Part shown: positions 44,031 to 52,773 of the stretch, one piece after another
Layout of the letters: every line of letters starts with the position of its first letter
Numbering within the stretch: position 1 is the first letter of the stretch
Origin: Sphingomonas insulae
Lineage (GTDB): Bacteria; Pseudomonadota; Alphaproteobacteria; Sphingomonadales; Sphingomonadaceae
DNA length: 64,000 bases
Assembly (NCBI RefSeq): GCF_010450875.1
Contig: NZ_CP048422.1
Location: 1,581,001-1,645,000, forward strand
Direction of reading: 5' to 3'
Made by a program: the position numbers and the translations under genes
The notes under the pieces: generated by a model
Told to the model about the DNA's origin: nothing
The model's input: only the letters and a program-made list of their open reading frames with translations
The model's database searches: none

Positions 44031-45068
44031 TCAGCGTGGCTGCGGTGATTGGCCTGAAAGGTATCGCGCGACGGGATCGATCATGTCCTTGGGGATGCGA
44101 CGCGCGATGACGGGCATGGTCGCATGGCTTTTTCGGGCGTCCACGACATTGTCCTCGCCCCGCCAATGGCGCAGTCGCTGCGCAATATAGCTGGCACGCT
44201 GGCCGGCGAGCACCGGATAGGCCTTGCCGGGGGCATGGCACGCGGAGCAGGCGGGTAGCTGGATATTCGGCAAACCCTTTGCGACGATCTTCGCAGCAGC
44301 GGCATCGCCCGCCGGCGCGGTGCCGAGACCCGGCATCGCGGCAAAACGACGGGCGGCATCGTCCATCTCTGCCGGCGCCATTCGCATCGCGACCTGCTGC
44401 ATGACGGCGCTGGACCGCGTGCCGTTCGCGTAGCCGCGCAACGCGGCGAGCAGATGGGCCGGGTCCTGCCCGCCGAGCACGGGAATGTCGGCCGACCCAC
44501 GCCCCTTGCCGTCGCCGCCATGGCACCCGGTGCAGCCGGCAAGATCGGCGCCGTGGCGTCCCGCGTTCACCAGCGCGCGGTATTGCGTCGGCGTCATGGC
44601 GGGCAGGCGGCGGACGAAGGCAACCATGCGGCGTACTTCGTCAGGACGATCCTGCACCGCCCATCCGGGCATGCCGGTATATTTGACGCCATGCTGGAGG
44701 ATCCAGAACAGCTGACCATCGCTCCATTCCCGCGCATTGATCGCCAGGTTCGGGGCGGGCGGCGTGGCGGACTGCATGACCGGTGCGGGCTTCACGCCGG
44801 GTGCGCCGTGACAGACCGCGCAGGCGTTGGCGAAATGGCCGGCGGCGCTGACCATTCCGGCGGCGTCGGCTGGATCGTCAGGGCTGGAGAAGGCGGCATG
44901 CGTGCGCACCGAATTGCGCATCGTCCAGTGCAGGAACCAGTCGGTGATCGGCCAATGGCCGCTCGACGCGGCGATATTGAACAGTCCCGACCAGGCGAAC
45001 AGCAGGCCGGCGAGGCCTAGACCCACGAGCGTTGCGATGGCGCGCGTCCAGGTGATGCGGATCGTCAT
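44031..45068 (-). CDS. tri-heme cytochrome c of the caa3 oxidase operon
   Basis: 345 residues with an N-terminal membrane anchor (ATLVGLGLAGLLFAWSGLF) and three heme c sites: CAVCH, CTGCH and CSACH. The distal Met ligands are likely in GMPGW, AMPGLG and TMPVIA. The last two domains resemble cytochrome c4. It probably donates electrons to the oxidase encoded upstream. It is the last of five overlapping genes (ATGA with the CtaG-like gene at 45065-45068). Confidence 0.9.
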   Translation of the reverse strand: MTIRITWTRAIATLVGLGLAGLLFAWSGLFNIAASSGHWPITDWFLHWTMRNSVRTHAAFSSPDDPADAAGMVSAAGHFANACAVCHGAPGVKPAPVMQSATPPAPNLAINAREWSDGQLFWILQHGVKYTGMPGWAVQDRPDEVRRMVAFVRRLPAMTPTQYRALVNAGRHGADLAGCTGCHGGDGKGRGSADIPVLGGQDPAHLLAALRGYANGTRSSAVMQQVAMRMAPAEMDDAARRFAAMPGLGTAPAGDAAAAKIVAKGLPNIQLPACSACHAPGKAYPVLAGQRASYIAQRLRHWRGEDNVVDARKSHATMPVIARRIPKDMIDPVARYLSGQSPQPR

Positions 45069-45661
45069 GCGGGTCGCGCCTCCGGGCGGGTGTGCAGCAA
45101 TCGGCCGAGCATCGCCAGCCCGCCGACCAGATAGGCGATGCCGCCGACCAGCAACATGATGACGCCTGCAACCTGTTGGTCGGCGAGGGCTTCGGGGCCC
45201 TGGTGCATGTACAGGGGGCGGGGGGCGAGGCCGATCAGCGCACCGAGCAGCGTCATGTGCATGGAGGTGACGAGCAGGGCGCCGACGCCCGCGGCGCGAT
45301 GGCGGGGCGCGAGCACCGCCGACCAAAGCATAAGACCGGCGGCAAGGAAGCTCGCCTGTTCCGCGATTGATGCGATCGGCCGATGCATGGCAAGGCCGCG
45401 AAGGGCGGGAACATGCCATCCCCAGACGATCACCGCCTCGATCATGGCGGCAGGTAGGGGCGCGGCGAGGCGGGGCCATCGCGTTGCAGGATCGTAGCGC
45501 CCACCCTGCAGCGCCAGGGCAAGCAAGGGGGCTGCGATGGCGACTGCGATCATATGCGCGGCCATGTGACCGGACATGCCGTGGTGGCTGAGCGTCCAGC
45601 CGATCGGCAGCAGGACGAGGCCCCCGGCAAGTGCGATCTTTCGGTACGGGCGCGTGTTCAC
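45065..45661 (-). CDS. CtaG-like (caa3_CtaG) cytochrome oxidase assembly protein
   Basis: About 198 residues with five or six membrane helices and the family's His-rich features: HHGMSGHMAAHM, EAVIVWGWHVPAL and TSMHMTLLGALIGL. CaaG/CtaG proteins of this type assist assembly of caa3-type oxidase, probably in copper handling. GTG 45661 overlaps the preceding stop as GTGA; TTG 45667 is an alternative. Confidence 0.88.
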   Translation of the reverse strand: MNTRPYRKIALAGGLVLLPIGWTLSHHGMSGHMAAHMIAVAIAAPLLALALQGGRYDPATRWPRLAAPLPAAMIEAVIVWGWHVPALRGLAMHRPIASIAEQASFLAAGLMLWSAVLAPRHRAAGVGALLVTSMHMTLLGALIGLAPRPLYMHQGPEALADQQVAGVIMLLVGGIAYLVGGLAMLGRLLHTRPEARPA

Positions 45662-46035
45662 CGGCAATCGCTCAATATGATGACCGGGGCGGCGGTGAAC
45701 ACCACAGCGATGAAGCTGAGGCCAGACAGCAACAGGGTCGAATAGGCCAGGAACCGCAGGCGATCGACCTCGGTGCCTTCATCGTGGGGAGCAGGCGCAC
45801 CCGGTGTGCGGGCCTGGTGCCAAGCGATCAGGCCGGCGATGACGATCACCAGCAGCGCGGCCACCGTGCCGATCGCGAACGCGGTGGGGAAACGCGCCCA
45901 CGCCCCCAGCTTCGCGCAAGAAATTGCCGCCCACAGATAGGAGAACAGGAAATGCGCCGCCCAGGTCGTCGGCGGCACGATCAACGTCCACAGCGTCACG
46001 CGCAGATCACGGGCGCGACGTAGCCAGCGCCTCAC
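45658..46035 (-). CDS. small membrane protein of the oxidase operon
   Basis: 125 residues with three hydrophobic segments (VTLWTLIVPPTTWAAHFLFSYLWAA, AFAIGTVAALLVIVIAGLIAW, FLAYSTLLLSGLSFIAVVF) and Cys residues near the first. It sits where subunit IV-like or accessory proteins are found in caa3 operons, but no family match is certain. GTG 46035 overlaps the subunit I/III stop. Confidence 0.75.
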   Translation of the reverse strand: MRRWLRRARDLRVTLWTLIVPPTTWAAHFLFSYLWAAISCAKLGAWARFPTAFAIGTVAALLVIVIAGLIAWHQARTPGAPAPHDEGTEVDRLRFLAYSTLLLSGLSFIAVVFTAAPVIILSDCR

Positions 46036-48542
46036 AGACCCGCCTCCGGAAACAGGCCGGCGGTCAGATAGGCGATCAATGCCGTCAGCGCAAAAAAGTG
46101 TTGGTACACTGTGATGTTACGCAAATCGGCATCATAGGCGGGCGTCATCCGACCAGCCAGGCTGCGCGCGACCGTGTACGATTGCATGATCGCGCCGATT
46201 GCCGCGTGAATGACCGTCCAGATCACCAGCACCCAGACGATTGCCGGATAGACGTTCGCCTGCGGATCGAGTCCATCGAGGCTGCGCAGGCCGGCGCCGA
46301 GGCTGGCGATCGCAGCCAATGCGCCGACGACCAGCAAGGCGCGGGCGGGAGACACGGCGCCGCGGGAATGGACTTCGCGCGCGGCGACGGTGGCGACCCA
46401 GCTGGCGAGCGACAGGAGCAGCGCGACCATTGGCCAATACGTCCCGGGACCGGCGAAGTCGGCGCCGAAATTCGGATGGATCGTCCAGTAGAAATAATAG
46501 CCGAACACGAGGCCCGAAAAGGCGGTGGCATCGGCCATCATCGTGATGAACATCGCCCACCAGCCGGGCGCGGCCGGTCCGGCGATATAGAGCGGCAAGT
46601 CGATGCCATGGCCGATGGGCTTTTCGTGCTTCTCCGGGATCGCCGCGGTATCCCAGAGCCACCACAATACGCAGCCAAGCGTCGCCACGCCGCCGAATGC
46701 CGCAAGGAGGTAGAGGTGGTAGGTGGTGAGGATGAATACTGCGCCCAACGCGACTGCGGTCATCATCGGTTTGACGCTCGGCGTGCCGAGCCGGATCACC
46801 GACACCGGCTTGGCATCGAGGACGGAGGTGATGATCGTCTCACGCCGGCCTTCCTCGGCGTCGGGCAGAAAAAAGCGCCCCTCGTCGACCTTGGCGACAA
46901 AGTCCTTCTGGTCCCAAATCGGGTAACGGCTTTCGATGAGCGGCACGGAGCGAATGCCCCAATCTTCGTCATCGGGATGTGCCAGCCATTCGAGCGTACC
47001 GGCATTCCACGGATTGCGCGGCGCTTTCTTGCGGGTCGGCGACAGCATGAGGTCGATCACCAATACCAGCACGCCGCTGGCGAACAGGTAGGATCCCAAG
47101 GTCGAGGCGAGGTTGAGCCAGCCGATGTTAAGGTCGGCGGGATAGGTAAAGACGCGACGCGGCATTCCTTCCAGCCCCGACAGATGCATTGGGAAGAAGG
47201 TGAGATTGACGCCGACGAACATGATCCAGAACGCAATCCGTCCCAGTCGGTCGCTGAGCGTCTTGCCGGTGATGAGCGGCCAATAATAATAAAGTCCGCC
47301 GAACAGGGGCAGCAGCGTGCCGCCGATCAAGACGTAATGCAGATGCGCGACGATGAAATAGGTATCGTGCGCCTGCCAATCGAATGGCGCGATCGCGACC
47401 ATCACGCCGGTGAGGCCGCCGATGACGAAGATCGCAAGGCTACCGGACGCGTACAGCAGCGGCACGGACCATTTGACCTTGCCCGCCCACAAGGTCGCGA
47501 TGAATGCAAAGATCTGTACACCCGTCGGTATCGCGACCGCTTCCGATGCGGCGGAGAAGAAGGCGAGGCTGATCTTCGGCAGGCCGGTCGTGAACATGTG
47601 GTGGACCCACAGGCCGAATGACAGAAAGGCGGTGCCGACTGCCGCAAGTACGATCCATGGATAACCCAGCAAATGGCGTTGCGCGAAGGTAGGGATCAGC
47701 ATCGCGAACAGCGCGATCGATGGCAGGAAGACGATATAGACCTCCGGGTGGCCGAAGATCCAGAACAGGTGCTGCCACAGCAGCGGATCGCCGCCCTTGC
47801 TCGCATCGAAGAACGGCCAGCCGAGCAGGCGCTCCATCTCGAACAACAAATCGCCCGCGATCAGCGGTGGGAAGGCGAACAGGATCATCACCGCCACGAC
47901 CAGGATGTACCAAGCGTAGAGCGGCATCAGGTTGAGGCGCATGCCCGGCGGGCGGCATTTCAATACGCCGACGATCAGCTCCACCGCGGCGGCGACCGAC
48001 GATACCTCGATGAAGCTGAGGCCCAGCATCCAGATGTCGGCACCGATCCCCGACAGGTCGGTGCGCGTCGTCAGCGGCGGATACATGAACCAGCCGCCGT
48101 CGGGCGCGGCGTTGAAGAAGATCGACCCACCGACGAAGACGCCGCCCAGCAAAAAGCTCCAATAGCCGAATGCCGAAAGGCGCGGGAAGGGCAGGTCGCG
48201 GGCACCGAGCAACTGTGGCAGCAGGATAATGGACACCGCCTCGAACATCGGCACCGCGAACAGGAACATCATCATCGAGCCGTGCAGCGTGAACAGCTGG
48301 TTGAAGGTGTTGGCGCTGACCAGATCGTTGTCGGGCACTGCCAGCTGCGTGCGCATGATGAGCGCCAGCACGCCGGCGAACAGCATGAAACCAAAGGCGG
48401 TCAGCGTATACCACACGCCGATCCGGTTGTTGTTGACGTCGGTCCAGCGAAAGAACCAGCCCGATGGCGGTTTCCATACCGCGCGCAACCGCGCTTCCTG
48501 ATCCTTGCGAAGTTGCGGATCGTCTTGCGCGTGAAGGCTCAT
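46032..48542 (-). CDS. ctaD: cytochrome c oxidase subunit I fused to subunit III
   Basis: 836 residues. The first ~540 are heme-copper oxidase subunit I: LFTLHGSMMMFLFAVPM (low-spin heme His), WIFGHPEVYIVFLPS (CuB His and the Tyr crosslink), VWVHHMF-type HH pair in GLWVHHMFTTG and HLHYVLIGGT (heme a3/a His). A linker of ~100 residues leads to a subunit III-like part (GWWAMFITMMADATAFSGLVFGYYFYW... to WVLVIWTVIHAAIGAIM). Such CoxAC fusions occur in caa3-type oxidases. Proton-pumping terminal oxidase in the inner membrane. ATG 48542 overlaps the subunit II stop. Confidence 0.95.
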   Translation of the reverse strand: MSLHAQDDPQLRKDQEARLRAVWKPPSGWFFRWTDVNNNRIGVWYTLTAFGFMLFAGVLALIMRTQLAVPDNDLVSANTFNQLFTLHGSMMMFLFAVPMFEAVSIILLPQLLGARDLPFPRLSAFGYWSFLLGGVFVGGSIFFNAAPDGGWFMYPPLTTRTDLSGIGADIWMLGLSFIEVSSVAAAVELIVGVLKCRPPGMRLNLMPLYAWYILVVAVMILFAFPPLIAGDLLFEMERLLGWPFFDASKGGDPLLWQHLFWIFGHPEVYIVFLPSIALFAMLIPTFAQRHLLGYPWIVLAAVGTAFLSFGLWVHHMFTTGLPKISLAFFSAASEAVAIPTGVQIFAFIATLWAGKVKWSVPLLYASGSLAIFVIGGLTGVMVAIAPFDWQAHDTYFIVAHLHYVLIGGTLLPLFGGLYYYWPLITGKTLSDRLGRIAFWIMFVGVNLTFFPMHLSGLEGMPRRVFTYPADLNIGWLNLASTLGSYLFASGVLVLVIDLMLSPTRKKAPRNPWNAGTLEWLAHPDDEDWGIRSVPLIESRYPIWDQKDFVAKVDEGRFFLPDAEEGRRETIITSVLDAKPVSVIRLGTPSVKPMMTAVALGAVFILTTYHLYLLAAFGGVATLGCVLWWLWDTAAIPEKHEKPIGHGIDLPLYIAGPAAPGWWAMFITMMADATAFSGLVFGYYFYWTIHPNFGADFAGPGTYWPMVALLLSLASWVATVAAREVHSRGAVSPARALLVVGALAAIASLGAGLRSLDGLDPQANVYPAIVWVLVIWTVIHAAIGAIMQSYTVARSLAGRMTPAYDADLRNITVYQHFFALTALIAYLTAGLFPEAGL

Positions 48543-49519
48543 GTCAGCCCTTGCAGATAGCGGGCGATGGCGGTGGCCTCTGCCTCGGTCAGGTGAGGGA
48601 AGGCGGGCATCCGGACGCCGGGTTTGATCGCTTGCGGATGGCGCACGAAGCGGGCGACATTGGTCGTCGTCATCGGCAGAATGCCCGCAGCCAACGTCGC
48701 CCGTGCGCCGAAATGCGTGAGATCGGGGCCGATACGTCCGGCGGCCACCGTGCCGCGGATTGCATGGCAGGCATTGCAGCCGTTGCTGGCGAACAAGCTC
48801 GCGCCATCGCCGGTGGCGCGTGCCCCGTTCCGGAGAGCGGCCCCGCGCTGGGCGGCGAGCCAGGCGTCGAATGCGGCGGGTGGCATTGCGACGACGTCGA
48901 GCGCCATCAGCGCGTGGCTCAGTCCGCAGAATTCCGCGCATTGTCCGCGATAGCGTCCCGCCTTGTCGGCGCGCACCACCAATGTGTTGGTACGGCCGGG
49001 GATCATGTCCATCTTGCCGCCGAGGCCCGGTATCCAGAAACTGTGGACGACATCGGTGGCGGTCAGGCGAACGGCGACCGTTCGGCCGACGGGAATACGC
49101 ACCTCGTTGGCGCTCTCCACCGTCGCGCCATCGGTTGGACGATAGGTGACACGCCACCAGAATTGTTCGCCCTCCACCGCGATGGTGAGGTCGGCCGGAC
49201 CAACCGGCCGCGGCTTCATGTAAGGCAGCGAATAGACGAGCAGGCCGAGCAGTACGATCGTAGGAACGATGCCGCCGAGCCACAGGACCAGCCGCATGCC
49301 GCCGCGGTGGGTCAGGTCGCCTTCGGGCGCCCGAACCGCGTGCCGCATCAGCAATGCGACCGCTGTGGCGATCACCAGAGCGCCGGCGAGCATGATCAAG
49401 AACAGATGGCGGATATCGGCGGCATCCGCCCCGAATGGCGCAAGCGTCGATTGATGCGCGTTACAGCCGGCAAGCAGCACAGCCGTGCCGCCGATCAACG
49501 ATGTCCTGAGCCCCCGCAT
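48539..49519 (-). CDS. ctaC: cytochrome c oxidase subunit II with fused cytochrome c domain (caa3 type)
   Basis: 326 residues: lipoprotein signal (GTAVLLAGC), two membrane helices, the CuA domain (VVHSFWIPGLGGKMDMIPG with the first His, and GQCAEFCGLSHALM with Cys-Glu-Cys-His-Met ligands), then a cytochrome c domain with CNACH and distal Met in GVRMPAFPHL. This domain order defines caa3-type oxidase. First gene of the five-gene operon that runs to 44031. Confidence 0.96.
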   Translation of the reverse strand: MRGLRTSLIGGTAVLLAGCNAHQSTLAPFGADAADIRHLFLIMLAGALVIATAVALLMRHAVRAPEGDLTHRGGMRLVLWLGGIVPTIVLLGLLVYSLPYMKPRPVGPADLTIAVEGEQFWWRVTYRPTDGATVESANEVRIPVGRTVAVRLTATDVVHSFWIPGLGGKMDMIPGRTNTLVVRADKAGRYRGQCAEFCGLSHALMALDVVAMPPAAFDAWLAAQRGAALRNGARATGDGASLFASNGCNACHAIRGTVAAGRIGPDLTHFGARATLAAGILPMTTTNVARFVRHPQAIKPGVRMPAFPHLTEAEATAIARYLQGLT

Positions 49520-49610
49520 TCATCCCGACAACGCGGCGGGTCCGTTTCGGTTCGACCGGCGAGCTGCTTTTCGTGTGACGAATTGTTGCTTCAGAGGCTT
49601 TGGTCGCTGC

Positions 49611-50072
49611 TCAATCGCCGGCGACGAGTTCCTCGGTGTTGCGGATGACGAACTGCAATGCAGAGACATCGGTATTACCGGTCGCCATCAGCGCCAGATC
49701 GCTGGCGCCCTGCATCATGCCGTCCTCGACCTCCGGCTCATGTGCCTCGGCGGCAAGGACCGTCGCGGCGAGCAGGTCGTGTGCGTCCGCCTCGCCGTAG
49801 GTCATCGCAAAGGCGGTGCGGGCGATGGTAAAACATTCCTGATCGGTAGCCGGCGCCGAATCCTGATGCTGCAAAGAGGCGCAGGCGGCCCCCAGTACGT
49901 AGCCGCGGGACCATGCCGATCCGGTGGGGCCGCGATGCGGCAATTCGCCCGCCGGCAGGCCGAGCCGCTCGAATTGCGGCAGCAACAGTGCGCCAAGTGG
50001 AGAACGCAGCGTTGCGGCGAGCGTCTTGCGCTTCGGCCGCTTGGGCGCGATCAGATGGTTGAGGACTCCCAT
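49611..50072 (-). CDS. hypothetical protein
   Basis: 153 residues, helical, no membrane segment. It has a basic N-terminus (PKRPKRKTLAATLRS) and Cys residues in GAACASL and QECFTIA. It lies ~90 bases upstream of the oxidase operon on the same strand but shows no link to it. No family recognised. Confidence 0.6.
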   Translation of the reverse strand: MGVLNHLIAPKRPKRKTLAATLRSPLGALLLPQFERLGLPAGELPHRGPTGSAWSRGYVLGAACASLQHQDSAPATDQECFTIARTAFAMTYGEADAHDLLAATVLAAEAHEPEVEDGMMQGASDLALMATGNTDVSALQFVIRNTEELVAGD

Positions 50073-50254
50073 CGGTCAGATTCCCTAGCAGTGGTTGGCG
50101 CTTGCTGTGCACGATCAGGGTTAACCGACGCCTAAGCGTCCTGCCGATCGGTGTCGGACGGCGCCGGCCATGGTCCAGGATGGCGCCGCATCGCAATTCC
50201 TTCGCATCGCTGCGTCCTTCTTGTATAGCCGGCCGTATTTACCCCCGGGATGAG

Positions 50255-51670
50255 GTGACGTTTTCCGTGTTCAAGGGCCTGAAGCCGATCGTGTACAATG
50301 GCCGTGAGGTCTGGCCGCTGGTCGAAGGGGGCAAGGGCGTCGCCGCGACCAATCACGCGTCCGCCGGTGCCTGGGCCGCCGCGGGGGGAATCGGTACCGT
50401 GTCCGCCGTCAATGCCGACAGCTACGATCCGGACGGCAAGATCATACCCCAGGTCTACACGGCACTGACTCGCCGTGAACGTCATGAGGAACTGGTCGAA
50501 TACGCCATCGAGGGCGCCGTCCAGCAGGTGAAGCGCGCCTATGACATCGCCGGTGGCAAGGGTGCGATCAACATCAACGTGCTGTGGGAAATGGGCGGGG
50601 CGCAGCGCATTCTGCACGGCGTGCTCGACCGCACCCGCGGCATGGTCGCCGGCGTCACCTGCGGCGCTGGCATGCCGTACAAGCTGTCCGAGATCACCGC
50701 ATCCTACGGCGTGTCCTACCTGCCGATCGTCTCGTCGGGTCGGGCGTTCCGCGCCTTGTGGAAGCGCGCCTATTCGAAGGCGGCGGAATGGCTCGCGGCA
50801 GTCGTCTACGAGGACCCGTGGCTGGCCGGCGGGCACAATGGCCTGTCCAATGCCGAGGATCCCTTGAAGCCGCAGGACCCGTTTCCACGCGTCGCCGAAC
50901 TGCGCGCTGTGATGCGCGAGGGTGGCATTCCCGACAGCACGCCGATCGTGATGGCGGGCGGCGTCTGGTTTCTACGCGACTGGAACGACTGGATCGACAA
51001 TCCGGAACTCGGCACGATCGCCTTTCAATACGGTACGCGTCCGCTGCTGACGCAGGAAAGCCCGATCCCGCAGGACTGGAAGGACCGGCTGACCCATATC
51101 GAGGAAGGCGAGGTTCTGCTGCATCGCTTTTCCCCGACCGGTTTCTATTCGTCGGCAGTGCGCAACCCGTTCCTGCGCAACCTGGAGGCGCGCAGCGAAC
51201 GTCAGATCGCGTTTTCGACGCAGGAGGCCGGCGATCACGTCTTCCAGCTCGATGTCGGTGTGAAGGGCAAGAACTTCTGGGTGACCCGCAACGACCTGCT
51301 GCGCGCGCGCCAATGGTTCGGCGAGGGTTATACCGACGCGCTGAAGACGCCGGACAATACGTTGGTGTTCGTGTCGCCGACCGAGAAGGGCATCATCCGC
51401 AAGGACCAGGCCGATTGCATGGGGTGCCTGTCGCAATGCTCGTTCTCGAGCTGGGCGGATACGGAGACGAATTCGACCGGCCGGCTCGCCGATCCGCGCA
51501 GCTTCTGCATCCAGAAGACGTTGCAGGACATCGCGCACGGTGGCGACGTCGATCAGAACCTCATGTTCGCCGGTCACGCCGCCTATAACTTCAAGCGCGA
51601 CCCGTTTTATTCCAACGGCTTCGTGCCGAGCGTGAAGCAACTGGTCGACCGCATCCTGACGGGCGATTGA
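50255..51670 (+). CDS. nitronate monooxygenase-like flavoprotein (2-nitropropane dioxygenase family)
   Basis: 471 residues from GTG 50255 (GGGA upstream). The NMO/FMN-binding TIM barrel is seen in LVEGGKGVAATNHASAGAWAAAGGIGTVSAVN, MVAGVTCGAGMPYKLSE, YLPIVSSGRAFRALWKR, GGHNGLSN and IPIVMAGGVW-like PIVMAGGVWFLRDW with the FMN phosphate site. The C-terminal ~120 residues include a Cys cluster (DCMGCLSQCSFSSW) unlike the classic enzyme, perhaps binding metal. Oxidises alkyl nitronates; the true substrate is not known. Confidence 0.85.
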   Translation: MTFSVFKGLKPIVYNGREVWPLVEGGKGVAATNHASAGAWAAAGGIGTVSAVNADSYDPDGKIIPQVYTALTRRERHEELVEYAIEGAVQQVKRAYDIAGGKGAININVLWEMGGAQRILHGVLDRTRGMVAGVTCGAGMPYKLSEITASYGVSYLPIVSSGRAFRALWKRAYSKAAEWLAAVVYEDPWLAGGHNGLSNAEDPLKPQDPFPRVAELRAVMREGGIPDSTPIVMAGGVWFLRDWNDWIDNPELGTIAFQYGTRPLLTQESPIPQDWKDRLTHIEEGEVLLHRFSPTGFYSSAVRNPFLRNLEARSERQIAFSTQEAGDHVFQLDVGVKGKNFWVTRNDLLRARQWFGEGYTDALKTPDNTLVFVSPTEKGIIRKDQADCMGCLSQCSFSSWADTETNSTGRLADPRSFCIQKTLQDIAHGGDVDQNLMFAGHAAYNFKRDPFYSNGFVPSVKQLVDRILTGD

Positions 51671-51671
51671 G

Positions 51672-51970
51672 GTGCTGCTGATCGCTGGGGCGATCCGACT
51701 GCCAGTCGAACGGGCGGCGGCGGCGCGTCCCGCGATGCGGGCGATGGTCGAGGCCAGCCGGGCCGAAGCCGGGTGCATGGAATATAGCTACGCTGAGGAT
51801 GTGATCGAGCCGGGGCTGATCCATGTGATCGAGCGCTGGCAGGACCGGGCGGCGCTGGAGCGGCTTTCGCGATGCCTCATCTGGCGGCGTGGCGTGCCTG
51901 CTGGACGACGTTAGGGGTTGGCGAGCGGCGATTGACGCTGTTCGAGGTGGTACACGACGAGCCGATATGA
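51672..51970 (+). pseudogene. ABM-type quinol monooxygenase-like protein with frameshift
   Basis: The first ~65 residues (IAGAIRLPVERAAAARPAMRAMVEASRAEAGCMEYSY and GLIHVIERWQDRAALER) are an antibiotic-biosynthesis-monooxygenase domain. From about 51868 the protein-like reading is in another frame: AMPHLAAWRACWTTLGVGERRLTLFEV with a stop at 51968-51970. A single missing base near 51866 explains this. That stop overlaps the next start (ATGA), which supports the restored frame. Confidence 0.65.
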
Positions 51971-52416
51971 TGGCCATTGCTGATGACCGGGTGACCACGG
52001 CGTTGTCCGCCGTTGCTACCGTCATGCGTGGTGCGCGTGATCCGTGGTGGGTGATCGGCAGCGCTGCGGTCGCTCTGCATGGAGTCGTCACCGACGTTGC
52101 CGATATTGACCTGCTCGCTAGCGCGGCCGATGCGATGGATGTGGTGACGCGACTGGGCTTGGCAGTGGATCAGCGCGATCCCCATCCGCTGTTCCGATCC
52201 CGGATTTTCGCGCAATGGCCGCGGGCCGATCGCATCGTCGAGATCATGGGGGGCCTCGCGATCGACGAGCGCGGTATCTGGCAAACCGTCATTCCGACCA
52301 CCCGTGTCATCCTTGGTGGTGTGTACGTCCCAGACCGCGCAGACCTGATGCAAATCCTGTCCCGGTTCGGCCGGGCCAAGGACCTAGAACGCAGGCGTTT
52401 GCTCGCCGCGTTGTAA
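51967..52416 (+). CDS. nucleotidyltransferase-fold protein
   Basis: 149 residues from ATG 51967. The fold's signature appears in WWVIGSAAVALHGVVTDVADIDLLAS: GS...D-x-D with the two metal-binding Asp. The rest (RADRIVEIMGGLAIDERGIWQTVIPTTRVILGG) fits small stand-alone nucleotidyltransferases. No toxin-antitoxin partner is adjacent. The start overlaps the frameshifted monooxygenase gene. Confidence 0.7.
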   Translation: MMAIADDRVTTALSAVATVMRGARDPWWVIGSAAVALHGVVTDVADIDLLASAADAMDVVTRLGLAVDQRDPHPLFRSRIFAQWPRADRIVEIMGGLAIDERGIWQTVIPTTRVILGGVYVPDRADLMQILSRFGRAKDLERRRLLAAL

Positions 52417-52420
52417 TGTG

Positions 52421-52452
52421 CGGGAGCGCCGGGTTGAGGCTCGGCGCTCCCG
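52421..52452. terminator. bidirectional terminator-like hairpin
   Basis: A perfect 10-bp stem, CGGGAGCGCC (52421-52430) and GGCGCTCCCG (52443-52452), with a 12-base loop, lies between two convergent genes (stops at 52416 and 52460). No long T-run. Confidence 0.6.
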
Positions 52453-52459
52453 AACCTCG

Positions 52460-52657
52460 TCAGTCGGCGACGGTGCCGACGACCGCACCACCGGTTCCGC
52501 CGATCGCAGCGCCCTTTTCGACGCTACCGCCGGTCGCGGCCGCGACACCCGCCCCGCCAGCCGCACCGATGCCTGCGCCCTTGAGCGTCGAGCATGCCGA
52601 CATGCTGACGGCAGACCCGATGAGGAAGGCGGAGACGGCGAGCGACTTGATCTTCAT
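52460..52657 (-). CDS. glycine-zipper lipoprotein
   Basis: 65 residues: signal and lipobox (MKIKSLAVSAFLIGSAVSMSAC), then a glycine-zipper (GAGIGAAGGAGVAAATGG...GAAIGGTGGAVVG). Such small lipoproteins sit in the cell envelope; precise function unknown. ATG 52657 has an AAAGGAC site. Confidence 0.85.
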   Translation of the reverse strand: MKIKSLAVSAFLIGSAVSMSACSTLKGAGIGAAGGAGVAAATGGSVEKGAAIGGTGGAVVGTVAD

Positions 52658-52773
52658 TATGAACGTCCTTTGCTGGGGATGGGCGAATAATGTCGCGGCG
52701 CAGCAAAGGTTTCTGTCGGCAATCAAATTTTACAAGGTCGGACCGCCGGGGTGAGGAAAGAGGAAGCGGCAGG

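Noticed and set aside
45924..49648. Two long plus-strand frames (45924-47621 and 48464-49648)
   Set aside because: Both are antisense shadows of the cytochrome oxidase genes, whose catalytic motifs are intact.
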